Assembly (NCBI GenBank): GCA_016213895.1
Contig: JACQZJ010000142.1
Location: 1-43,498, forward strand
Length of the DNA: 43,498 nucleotides
Direction: 5' to 3'
DNA from: Planctomycetota bacterium
GTDB taxonomy: Bacteria; Planctomycetota; B15-G4; JADJEK01
Part shown: piece after piece, positions 1 through 6,708 of the stretch
Layout: every line of letters starts with the position of its first letter
Numbering within the stretch: position 1 is the first letter of the stretch
Position numbers and translations under genes: made by a program
Notes under the pieces: model-generated
What the model was told of the DNA's origin: nothing
Databases searched by the model: none
What the model saw: the letters and a program-made list of their open reading frames with translations, nothing else

Positions 1-86
1 CACAACGAACGCGTGCGCGCAGCCGACCGAGGGCCGACGACGACGCCCGCCCAGCCCGGACGCGGAACCACCCGGCCCTGAGACCC

Positions 87-172
87 GACGGATGCTGCCA
101 CCATCGCCAACACCACCGGCCGCCGCCCCCTGAACGATGCCTCCCCGCGACAGCTGATGGACCACGATCCGC
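87..172. repeat. imperfect direct repeat, left copy
   Basis: This stretch resembles 435-521 at an offset of 348 bases. The best-conserved core (87-118 against 435-466) differs at 3 of 32 positions. Read on the minus strand both copies encode a similar peptide containing VVLATVAASVG, so they may be remnants of two related cassette genes. No attC site was seen between them. Confidence 0.5.
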
Positions 173-254
173 CGGCCAACAGCCCGGCTCTTCGGCGGGC
201 CCCGCAGCGCAGTCCGCTGCAGCCGCATGTTGGCCCGAGCCTGCACTTGCTCGT

Positions 255-527
255 TCAACACCGCGTGAACCTCCGCAAGCCCGACCCAACCAGGTCTCCC
301 GGACCCCAGGATTCTCGCCGTCGACCTCGTGCCCGCTGACAACGGCGCTGATGCGACCACGCATGCGTTGCCGATCGCGGGCCCATGACCACTTGCGCCA
401 GGCCCAGACCCGCAAGTAGTAGCCCGTCGGCCCCGACGGACGCTGCCACCGTCGCCAACACGACCGCCCTTGGCGAGCCGACCGATGCCTCGCGGCACCA
501 GCCGATCGACCAGGAACCGCAGCCCAT
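255..527 (-). CDS. possible small cassette ORF, unknown function
   Basis: A 90-residue reading frame beginning about 60 bases beyond the attC site at 590-649 in cassette orientation (minus strand), where the next cassette gene should start. A GAGGG stretch sits 5 bases before the ATG. Residues about 20-48 are hydrophobic and small-residue rich; the C-terminal half is Arg-rich and looks like non-coding translation. No family is recognised. The direct repeat overlaps its N-terminal half. It could be a real membrane-associated peptide or a chance frame in high-GC DNA. Confidence 0.3.
   Translation of the reverse strand: MGCGSWSIGWCREASVGSPRAVVLATVAASVGADGLLLAGLGLAQVVMGPRSATHAWSHQRRCQRARGRRRESWGPGDLVGSGLRRFTRC
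435..521. repeat. imperfect direct repeat, right copy
   Basis: Partner of the repeat at 87-172. It lies inside the possible minus-strand ORF 255-527 and codes there for the segment around VVLATVAASVG. Confidence 0.5.
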
Positions 528-589
528 CGTACCCTCTGCGAAGCTCCCGCCGCGCCGTCGTCACTCCTCTCATGCCCATGCCTATCTCG

Positions 590-649
590 GGCTAACGCAC
601 CGGGTCAGCGGCGGCGCCCGGCGCCGCCCGCTGCACCCGGTTGTTAGGC
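590..649 (-). other. integron attC site (cassette 2)
   Basis: Sixty bases bounded by core-type sites GGCTAAC (590-596) and GTTAGGC (643-649). Between them are long inverted arms (around ACCGGGT and ACCCGGT, then the GCGGC blocks) that would fold into a hairpin. The right arm carries extra unpaired bases absent from the left arm. In attC sites such extrahelical bases lie on the R''/L'' side, so the site reads on the minus strand, matching the cassette ORFs. The stop codon of the upstream ORF (TAA, 644-646) lies inside the core site, as is common in gene cassettes. Confidence 0.8.
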
Positions 650-880
650 GGACTTCCTCGAGAACACTCTCGCAGCCTCACGCGGAACCTCGATCGGCAC
701 AAAGAACCGCCCCGGGTACAGGTAGTCCTCGCCCGACTCATCGATCACCCGCACCAAGCCCCGAGCCTCTGCGGCGGCGTCTTGAACAAGCCGGTAGATC
801 TTTCGGACCTCAAGCGCCGCCGGGTAACCCCGGTTCTCCACACAGACACCGTACCGAATGCTCTTTGCCATTGTCGTCAC
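644..880 (-). CDS. small conserved hypothetical protein, cassette gene 2b
   Basis: A 78-residue protein. The body looks like a genuine small globular protein (CVENRGYPAALEVRKIY and DESGEDYLYP segments) of a type found as a short conserved hypothetical in many genomes; its function is unknown. The ATG overlaps the end of the preceding ORF (877-880), giving translational coupling, and the TAA stop falls inside the GCCTAAC core of the attC site. With 877-1110 it forms a two-gene integron cassette bounded by attC sites. No signal peptide or membrane segment is visible. Confidence 0.8.
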   Translation of the reverse strand: MTTMAKSIRYGVCVENRGYPAALEVRKIYRLVQDAAAEARGLVRVIDESGEDYLYPGRFFVPIEVPREAARVFSRKSA

Positions 881-1110
881 CCAAGAAGCCGCTTGATCTT
901 CATTTCACGACGACCGATCCCGTGCGCCTCGTACCAGTGTAGCTCGGCACGGGCGGTACCGCCATCCGCGAACTCGATCGTTGCCACGCCCTTCAGCTTC
1001 CGCCATCTCGTACCGCCGTGGAACTTCCGAAGTCGCACGCGCTCGCGGACGGACCGCCCGACAGCGATCGGCTCGATCTCGCCTATCTCACCGACGACTC
1101 TGAACCACAC
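877..1110 (-). CDS. small conserved hypothetical protein, cassette gene 2a
   Basis: A 77-residue basic protein starting with GTG 31 bases after the attC site at 1142-1209, a leader length typical of gene cassettes. An AGGAAG sequence lies about 7 bases before the GTG. The sequence includes FADGGTARAELHWYEAHG and a basic tail (RREMKIKRLLG), consistent with a compact beta-rich fold. It overlaps the next ORF by 4 bases. No function is recognised. The pairing of two short genes in one cassette recalls a toxin-antitoxin arrangement, but no known TA family is seen. Confidence 0.75.
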   Translation of the reverse strand: MWFRVVGEIGEIEPIAVGRSVRERVRLRKFHGGTRWRKLKGVATIEFADGGTARAELHWYEAHGIGRREMKIKRLLG

Positions 1111-1141
1111 AGCTCGCTTCCTCTGCGCTTCCGAACGCTCC

Positions 1142-1209
1142 GCCTAACGCCGGCCATAACCCGTGGACGACGCGAAGCGGCGGCCATCGGGTTCATGGCC
1201 TTGTTGGAC
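1142..1209 (-). other. integron attC site (cassette 1)
   Basis: Sixty-eight bases bounded by GCCTAAC (1142-1148) and GTTGGAC (1203-1209). The inner arms pair as GGCCATAACCCGTGG against the complement of CCATCGGGTTCATGGCC, leaving two extra bases unpaired on the right arm. This is the extrahelical-base signature of attC and sets the orientation to the minus strand. The 415-residue ORF of cassette 1 reads through the core site and stops inside the attC (1193-1195). The GTTAGGC at its cassette-distal end exactly complements the first core of the next attC, as expected for neighbouring cassettes. Confidence 0.85.
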
Positions 1210-2440
1210 GGCGCCTCGGCGTCTTCGACACCTTCGGCGGAAGGGTCTTCCGCTTGGGCCCCATCTTCTTCTTGGGCTCCCGAGTCAGAGCGACAAACTC
1301 GGCCGCCGTTGAGGTTCCTCCAGCATTGGATACCGCGAACTTGCTGAACGAAGGCGTCTCCTCCTTTTGGATCATCTCAAGTAGTACCTGGGATACCCCA
1401 AGGAATTGGCCCTCGAACGAATTGAACATCTCGTTCGTTGCCGCGAGCTCAGTCAGCATTCGTTTGTCAACGGCCATCAGGGTGGCGGTGTCCCTTATGG
1501 CGTCCTCGGCCTGTTCCATACTCGAATGCCAGGGTAGGCCGAAGCTCACTCGCTCCTGCATTACGGTTCTCCATGCTCCGAGGAGGTCAAATAGATACGC
1601 GAGGGTGCGCCTGTGCGTTGTTGCCACGATGAATTCCAGAAGTTCCGCCTTGACAGGCTTCTTGTCATCCATAACAGCATTCCAGAGGCGTTGCATCTCA
1701 CGCCACGAGTGGTATATGGCCTCGGAATCGCGGTAGGCCGTGGCCGGAAAGCCCGGTATGGGACGATTCTTGGTGAATCCATCGATGACATCCCACGATA
1801 GAACGACTCGCTTCCTTGGCGTGTTTCGCCTCTTTGCTGCATGGATTTCATGCGCCGTCTTGAGACACTTCTGGAACACGCGAAGGACACCGGTTACCTC
1901 GCTCACCAACCCTTCAATCATGATAGCGGCTCGGCGTGTCTCCCAAGCATTGATCACTCTAAGTTGCTCGACCTCCGAGGTGCGAAGGATATCGAGTACC
2001 GGGCTGTCCGGCAGCGCGGCCTTGTCGCACTGGACGAGCCGTGCTTTAACGAATGCCTTCAAGTCGTCCCGATCGGCCTCATGGGCAACTGAGAACTTGT
2101 GGGAGAAGTAGGACTGAAGGTCGAATGGGTACTCATCCCACTGCTCGACGAGCATTACAGTGTTCAAGCGAAGACTATGGCGTACACCGAGTTCATAGAA
2201 TACATTCGGGTTGCGCGCGCTCAGAACTGCGATGACGACGTCGGACGACGCTAATCGTCGAATGATGGCGGCCACCAGATTGCCGAAAGGCTGCTCCATG
2301 CGATCCACCGTGATATCAGGCCGAAACTCCAACACGGCTTCCCTGAGGATTGCGTAGGATGGCGGCGCCGGCGGGCGAAAGACGGCCCTGCCTTTGCACC
2401 CGAAAGGCCGTGAGCGGAGGCCTCGGCGCGCGCGGGTCAT
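1193..2440 (-). CDS. TIR/nucleoside-deoxyribosyltransferase-like effector, cassette gene 1
   Basis: A 415-residue protein. Residues about 25-135 match a Rossmann-like domain shared by TIR-type and nucleoside 2-deoxyribosyltransferase-like proteins: an ILREAV helix, then SSDVVIAVLSARNPNVFYEL with a conserved Glu (about residue 83) in YELG, and an aromatic PFDLQSYF segment. Such domains cleave nucleotides or NAD and often act in anti-phage defence. The rest (140-370) is mostly helical and unrecognised; the tail is Lys/Arg/Pro-rich. The ATG at 2440 is 6 bases after the intI stop codon, and the first 20 residues do not look native, so the true start or cassette junction is uncertain. A defence role is inferred from fold and integron context. 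Confidence 0.7.
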   Translation of the reverse strand: MTRARRGLRSRPFGCKGRAVFRPPAPPSYAILREAVLEFRPDITVDRMEQPFGNLVAAIIRRLASSDVVIAVLSARNPNVFYELGVRHSLRLNTVMLVEQWDEYPFDLQSYFSHKFSVAHEADRDDLKAFVKARLVQCDKAALPDSPVLDILRTSEVEQLRVINAWETRRAAIMIEGLVSEVTGVLRVFQKCLKTAHEIHAAKRRNTPRKRVVLSWDVIDGFTKNRPIPGFPATAYRDSEAIYHSWREMQRLWNAVMDDKKPVKAELLEFIVATTHRRTLAYLFDLLGAWRTVMQERVSFGLPWHSSMEQAEDAIRDTATLMAVDKRMLTELAATNEMFNSFEGQFLGVSQVLLEMIQKEETPSFSKFAVSNAGGTSTAAEFVALTREPKKKMGPKRKTLPPKVSKTPRRRPTRP

Positions 2441-2446
2441 GCATGG

Positions 2447-2453
2447 TCAACAT
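2447..2453 (-). other. candidate attI core site
   Basis: On the minus strand GTTGACC overlaps the TGA stop codon of the integrase gene and immediately precedes the first cassette. It resembles the GTTRRRY core at five of seven positions plus a G in the next. The position, between the intI end and the first cassette ORF, is where attI must lie if this reversed integron is functional. No second integrase-binding site was identified. Confidence 0.35.
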
Positions 2454-3520
2454 CCGAGCAGCCGGTCGGCCGGGCTCACGACGCCGGCCGGGCCGCGGTT
2501 CAAGACGTGGGTGTAGATCATGGTCGTGGTCACGTCCTTGTGGCCAAGAAGCTCCTGGACGGTGCGGATGTCGCTGCCGTCCTCGAGGAGATGCGTGGCG
2601 AACGAGTGGCGCAAGGTGTGGCAGGTGGCGCGCTTGGGGATGCCGGCGGCCAGCACCGCGCTGCGCACCGCGTGCTGCAGGACGGTCTCGTGCAGGTGGT
2701 GGCGCCGGCGCTCGCCGGTCAGCCGGTCCACGTAGATGCGCGTGGCCGGGAAGACCCACTGCCACGGCCATTCGCGGCCGGCGCTCAGGAGCTTGCGCGC
2801 CAGCCCTCCGGGCAGCTCCACGTAGCCGGCGCCGGTCTCGAGATCCTGCTGGTGCTGCAGGCGCGCGCCCTCCAGCTGGCTCGCGAGCGCGGGCTTCACC
2901 GCGCGCGGGAGCATGGTCGCCCGGTCCCTGTTGCCCTTGCCGGCCCGCACCGTGATCTGGTTCCGCGCGAAGTCCACGTCCTTGACGCGCAGCCGGCAGC
3001 ACTCGAGGAGCCGGAGGCCGCACCCGTACAAGAGGGTCGCCATCAGGCGCGGGACGCCGTCGATCTTCCCCAGCACGGCACGCACTTCCTCGCGCGTGAG
3101 AACCACGGGGAGGCGCACCGCTCCCTTCGCGCGCACCACGTCGTCGAGCCACGGCAGGTCCAGACCGAGCACCTCGCGGTACAGGAAGAGCAGGGCCGCG
3201 AGGGCCTGGTTCTGGGTCGAGGCCGAGACGCGCTCGCGCGTCGCCAGCGAACTCAGGAAGGCGGTGACGTGCTCGGCGCCGAGCAGCGCCGGATCGCGCC
3301 CGCCGTGGAACTCGTGGTAGCGGCGCATCCACTGGAGGTACGCCTCCTCGGTCCGCGTGCTGAGGTGCCGCAGCCGCATGGCCTCGCGGGCGCGGTCGCC
3401 GAGCCTCCGGGGGCGGCTGTGCGCCGCGCCGGCGGGCGCCTCGCGCACCGCGCTCGCCCCACCGCGCTCGCGGAGCACGTCTGGCCGGAACGATCTTCCT
3501 CGAAGCGCCGTCGTCGGCAT
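2447..3520 (-). CDS. intI: integron integrase (IntI-type tyrosine recombinase)
   Basis: A 357-residue tyrosine recombinase that would insert and excise cassettes at attI and attC. The N-terminal SAM-like domain includes [17 protein letters not shown] (48-64). The catalytic set is complete: R170 (GCGLRLLE), K195 (AGKGNRDR), H301 and R304 (HTLRH), H327 (LLGHKD), Y336 (MIYTH). Residues about 222-260, with the [12 protein letters not shown] segment and PWQWVFPA, match the extra domain that distinguishes integron integrases from XerC/D. The start is uncertain: ATG 3520, ATG 3541 or a downstream GTG are all possible. The gene reads toward the cassettes rather than away from them. A decayed relative lies at 28424-28690. 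Confidence 0.9.
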   Translation of the reverse strand: MPTTALRGRSFRPDVLRERGGASAVREAPAGAAHSRPRRLGDRAREAMRLRHLSTRTEEAYLQWMRRYHEFHGGRDPALLGAEHVTAFLSSLATRERVSASTQNQALAALLFLYREVLGLDLPWLDDVVRAKGAVRLPVVLTREEVRAVLGKIDGVPRLMATLLYGCGLRLLECCRLRVKDVDFARNQITVRAGKGNRDRATMLPRAVKPALASQLEGARLQHQQDLETGAGYVELPGGLARKLLSAGREWPWQWVFPATRIYVDRLTGERRRHHLHETVLQHAVRSAVLAAGIPKRATCHTLRHSFATHLLEDGSDIRTVQELLGHKDVTTTMIYTHVLNRGPAGVVSPADRLLGC

Positions 3521-3689
3521 CGCAATCCCCGTCGTGCGCATGGAGTCTATCGAGAAGGACGAAGAAGGACAACCCGCCCTGCGCGAGGAGCCCTCACCGG
3601 AGGAGAGACGCGCCGCGCGGCTTCTGGTCGCGGCCTTTCTGGACTTGGTGGGCCGGGGCCCTGACGCGCGGCCGCCGCCCCTGAGGAAG

Positions 3690-4468
3690 CCGCGCGCCGG
3701 CGACGCGGGAGCGGATCGCGGACGTGACCGAAGCGCTCGCCGCCGACGTCGCTCTCGGCCGCCTCGATCTCGAGGTGTCGAACGTACTGGCCGGCGGGAG
3801 ACGAAAACCGTGCCTGAGGGCTCGCGGCTGGTGCTCCCGGATGCAGACCCGGCGGGGAGGCTGCGGATCCTCCGCGCGGTATACGGCGTGCTGACAGAGC
3901 ACCCCACGGTGATGCCCGAGCCGCTCTTCGTGGACATGGCCGCGCCGCTGGCGGCGAGGATCGCTGGGGATTCGATCGAGGTGGTCGCCAGCAACGACCT
4001 GGCCGGCGATCCCCTGCTCAACGTGCAGAAGAAGCTGGAGGTCGACTACCGGCTGGACGGCCTCGCGGCCACGGCGCGAGTCGCCGAAGGGAAGCGGATC
4101 GAGATCGGCGCGCTCCGCTGGGCAACGGATCCGCTCGTGCCGCGCCTCGTGTCCGCGGCCGGCGCAGGGTGCACGCTCGAGGCCTGGGAGGGGGGCCGCT
4201 ACGACCTGGTTCGCGCGGATGTCGGGCGGCAGCTCGTCGAAGCGCCGTCCCTGCCGGAGCCCGTCGAGATTCCGGGCCCGTGGCAGCTCGGTTTCCCGCA
4301 AGGCGGCGGCGCGCCCGCGCGCTCCTCGAGCACCGGCCGCGTCCGGTCGCGGAGAGGGTCGCCTTCACCACCTGGAAGCACTGGAGCAAGGACTCGATGC
4401 TCCTGCCCTCCGGCCTGATCGGCCCGGTGCGTCTCGTCCCTCAGGCGCGCCTCGCGGTCGAGCGCTGA
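3690..4468 (+). pseudogene. decayed glycoside-hydrolase-type gene (DUF3395-like and C-terminal pieces)
   Basis: Three pieces in different frames follow one another. First is [20 protein letters not shown] (about 3705-3790), resembling a DUF3395-type segment. Then from about 3801 in another frame comes [20 protein letters not shown] and a second DUF3395-like repeat with [20 protein letters not shown]. This leads into GPWQLGFPQGGGAP, typical of sugar-binding domains of large glycosidases (alpha-L-rhamnosidase/GH2-like). After another frame change the typical end of such enzymes appears, FTTWKHWSKDSMLLPSGLIG. The intervening segment is missing, so this is a relic with at least two frameshifts and an internal deletion. 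It lies beside the integron and is divergent from intI. Confidence 0.6.
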
Positions 4469-4509
4469 GCTCCGGCGGCCCGCGTCGAGCCGCACGGGGC
4501 GCACCGCCC

Positions 4510-4788
4510 TCAGCGCACGCGCAAGTGCTGGAGATATTCAGCAGTGATTTGCACGCACGCAATGGAGACCAGCGCGAAGCAGGCATTCACGATCGTGACG
4601 ATGGAGCAGAGCTGCCGGTACGGGGGCTCCACCGCGCTCGGATCGATCGGGAAGCGCATGGAGCAAGACACGTAGAGCATCAGGACCGCGAACAGCGTCC
4701 CGTACATCAGGGCGTGGAGCGGCGGACCAACGAGGGGCAAGCTCTCGAGACGCTCACCGACGCGTCCTAGCCTTCCGATTCCGCGCAA
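4510..4788 (-). CDS. small membrane protein, unknown function
   Basis: A reading frame of 92 residues with two hydrophobic segments, about residues 27-43 (LMYGTLFAVLMLYVSCSM) and 61-79 (LCSIVTIVNACFALVSIACV), separated by a polar loop. It ends in a short basic tail. No family is recognised. The start could be the ATG at 4788 or a later one at the MYGTLF position. It follows the 40-residue ORF on the same strand by only a few bases and may be co-transcribed with it and the AlbA_2 gene. Confidence 0.5.
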   Translation of the reverse strand: MRGIGRLGRVGERLESLPLVGPPLHALMYGTLFAVLMLYVSCSMRFPIDPSAVEPPYRQLCSIVTIVNACFALVSIACVQITAEYLQHLRVR

Positions 4789-4791
4789 GGC

Positions 4792-4914
4792 TCAGGCCCT
4801 CCTGCTTCGGAGCTTCGTCTGCTCGCAGTACGGGCCGCTCCCCGAGATCTCGTCGTGGGTGCAGCGGGTGTCCTTCTTCTCGGCCTTCGTGCCGTTGCCC
4901 TTCTTGCCTGCCAT
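4792..4914 (-). CDS. 40-residue Lys-rich micro-ORF with three Cys
   Basis: It encodes a 40-residue peptide beginning MAGKKGNGTKAEKKDTRC and containing CTHDEISGSGPYC. Start and stop are clear, and GAGG lies 6 bases before the ATG. It begins 14 bases after the stop of the AlbA_2 gene on the same strand, so it is probably its operon partner. No family is recognised; the basic N-terminus suggests nucleic-acid or protein binding. Reality as a protein is supported by position and ribosome-binding site only. Confidence 0.45.
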   Translation of the reverse strand: MAGKKGNGTKAEKKDTRCTHDEISGSGPYCEQTKLRSRRA

Positions 4915-4928
4915 GCGTGCCTCGCTCC

Positions 4929-6386
4929 TCAGCGTCTCGTCCCTTTGCCCGTCTTCAGGAACTGGCGCCCCTTCGCTGTGAGCCGGTAGCGCTGGCGGCT
5001 GCTGCGGGGCTTGTCGGGGATGGTCAGCTCGATCAGGCCCTCCGCGAGCAGGGGCGCCAAGACTTGGTTCCTGAACTTGGTGCGGTCTGTCCGGCCGGCA
5101 ATCTCCATCAACTCAACTAGCCGCTGTTCTAGCAGGCACTTACGCAAGGTGGCGACTTGGTGCTGACTTAGTGCCGACTTGGTGCCTGACTGGGCCCCGC
5201 CTTGGTCCCGCCTTGGTCCCGACCTAGTCCCATCCCCCGCCCCGGCCTCCACCGCCGCCCGCACCTCGGGGTTGGGCCGGAAGATTGCCGTGGTGAAGCC
5301 GCTCGTCTCCCACACGGGCTCGGGGTAGCCGCCGTCGCGCGCCTCGTCGCGGATGCGCTTGACGCCGGTCCCGGCCTTCTCGATGAAGTCGATCCGGTGC
5401 AGCAGATCGGCGATCACGGCGTTCCGCCGCACGCTCTTCTTGCCGAGGTCGGCCAGCGTCATCCCTTTCGGCAGGCCTCCCGGGCTCACGACCTCGATGC
5501 GGTCGGTATAGAGCTCGACGAAGACGTTGGCGCCGTCCATGTACCAATCCCGGTGCATGACGGCGTTGATGATGGCCTCGCGCAGCCCCTTCATCGGGTA
5601 CTCGGGGATGTCTTGCCGCTGGACGGCCTCGATCTTCCAGGCGGCGCGCGTGTTTCTCGCGACGAAGCGCATGGCGTCCTCGATGTCCGCCACGATGCCG
5701 CCGTCGAAGTCCTTGCGGTCGAGCACGTCCACCTTGTCCGTCCCCTTCCCGAGGAGGCAGGTGATGTATGCCTGGTTGAAGAAGTGCCGCACGTTCTTCG
5801 CGAAGAACAGCACGCCGGCGTTGCGGAAGAGGAGCTTGCCGCCGGCGCGCTCGGCCGCCTCGATGTTGACCAGCACGTCCTCGGTGCGCGGCCGGCCGGT
5901 GATCCCGGAGAGCTTCAGCCACGCGTTGTACTTGGCGCGGTCGAAGTCCTGCGGGTAGCGGAAGCGGGGACAGGGCGAAAGATCGAAGCGGATCGCTCCC
6001 TCGCTCCGGAAGAAGTCGCGGATCTCGTCGCGCGACAGCTTCTGCGTGACTGCGCCCTGCCGCCAGAAGAACCCGTCGCTGCACTGGACGGGCTTGGCGT
6101 CGCTCTCGCGGACGTGCACCACGATCACCTCGTCCACCGGCTCGACGAGGACCTTCACGGGCGGGTCGCAGTTGCGGGCGATGTCCTGGATTCGGGCGCG
6201 GAGCGGGTTCGAGTCCTTCAGGCCGGCCACGCTGCGGTCGTCCCGCACGCCGAGCAGGATTCGCCCGCCGATGGTGTTGGCCATCGCCACCAGATCGCGG
6301 GCGAGGTTCGCGGGGAGGCTTTCCTTGAACTCGAGGGTGGTTCCCTCGCCCTGCTGCACGACGATTCGCAGGTCCGCGGGCTTCAT
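4929..6386 (-). CDS. AlbA_2 (Schlafen-type) ATP-binding regulator with winged-helix tail
   Basis: A 485-residue protein starting at ATG 6386, with GGGGAG 7 bases upstream. The N-terminus carries the AlbA_2/divergent AAA-4 signature (EGTTLEFKESLPANL, then ANTIGGRILLGVRDD). The middle has the HATPase_c_4 part (GLREAIINAVMHRDW; SPGGLPKGMT). The last 80 residues look like a winged helix (LMEIAGRTDRTKFRNQVLAP). Proteins of this family are putative transcriptional regulators or ATPases, often found in defence and mobile regions. Between the ATPase and winged-helix parts is a linker encoded by an 11-base tandem repeat. Its ATG overlaps the stop of a nuclease/helicase remnant upstream. Confidence 0.88.
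   Translation of the reverse strand: MKPADLRIVVQQGEGTTLEFKESLPANLARDLVAMANTIGGRILLGVRDDRSVAGLKDSNPLRARIQDIARNCDPPVKVLVEPVDEVIVVHVRESDAKPVQCSDGFFWRQGAVTQKLSRDEIRDFFRSEGAIRFDLSPCPRFRYPQDFDRAKYNAWLKLSGITGRPRTEDVLVNIEAAERAGGKLLFRNAGVLFFAKNVRHFFNQAYITCLLGKGTDKVDVLDRKDFDGGIVADIEDAMRFVARNTRAAWKIEAVQRQDIPEYPMKGLREAIINAVMHRDWYMDGANVFVELYTDRIEVVSPGGLPKGMTLADLGKKSVRRNAVIADLLHRIDFIEKAGTGVKRIRDEARDGGYPEPVWETSGFTTAIFRPNPEVRAAVEAGAGDGTRSGPRRDQGGAQSGTKSALSQHQVATLRKCLLEQRLVELMEIAGRTDRTKFRNQVLAPLLAEGLIELTIPDKPRSSRQRYRLTAKGRQFLKTGKGTRR
5161..5228. repeat. 11-base tandem repeat inside the AlbA_2 gene
   Basis: Six degenerate units of 11 bases (one of 12), including two exact adjacent copies of CCCGCCTTGGT at 5196-5206 and 5207-5217. 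They encode the Gly/Ser/Gln/Lys-rich linker. The unit is not a multiple of three, so gain or loss of one unit would shift the downstream winged-helix domain out of frame. Confidence 0.65.
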
Positions 6387-6665
6387 TTCGCTCTCCCCGG
6401 AGTGCACATCCGGCGCCAGGCGCACGCGGCGCACTTCCTTGCGGCCGGAGCAGCCGCCAGCATACCGCCCCGCGGCGCCGTGGCCGCACCCCACGTGCCC
6501 CTCTTCACGTCATGGATGTAATCGTGGTCCACCGAACACGGCTTGCGCTTGCGCTGGTCGAGTTCGTACACCTCCACGTAGTCCGGCCGCCGCCTGCCAC
6601 CCAGCGCGGCAGCCTCAACCTGCGCTTCGGTCCGCCCGAATCCCCGCGCGCTTCCCGGCCAGGCT
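6383..6665 (-). pseudogene. C-terminal remnant of a PD-(D/E)XK-nuclease/UvrD-like helicase gene
   Basis: Open on the minus strand without a proper start. The frame reads RTEAQVEAAALGGRRRPDYV, then EVYELDQRKRKPCSVDHDYI, then after an apparent internal deletion KCAACAWRRMC. These pieces resemble the end of helicase-associated or Cas4-like nucleases, where the closing CxxC...C binds an iron-sulphur cluster. The N-terminal bulk of the gene is absent. Its TGA overlaps the ATG of the AlbA_2 gene (6383-6386), so the two were probably once a translationally coupled pair. The other possibility is a chance ORF, but the run of family-like residues argues against that. Confidence 0.5.
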
Positions 6666-6708
6666 GCTAACCTAGGAGCACTTTTGTCCCAACAGCCCGG
6701 GGGTGCAC

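Noticed and set aside
2329-2335. GTTGGAG on the minus strand as the cassette 1 boundary
   Set aside because: It falls inside a stretch (EAVLEF) that aligns with the native effector domain on both sides, so a junction there is unlikely.
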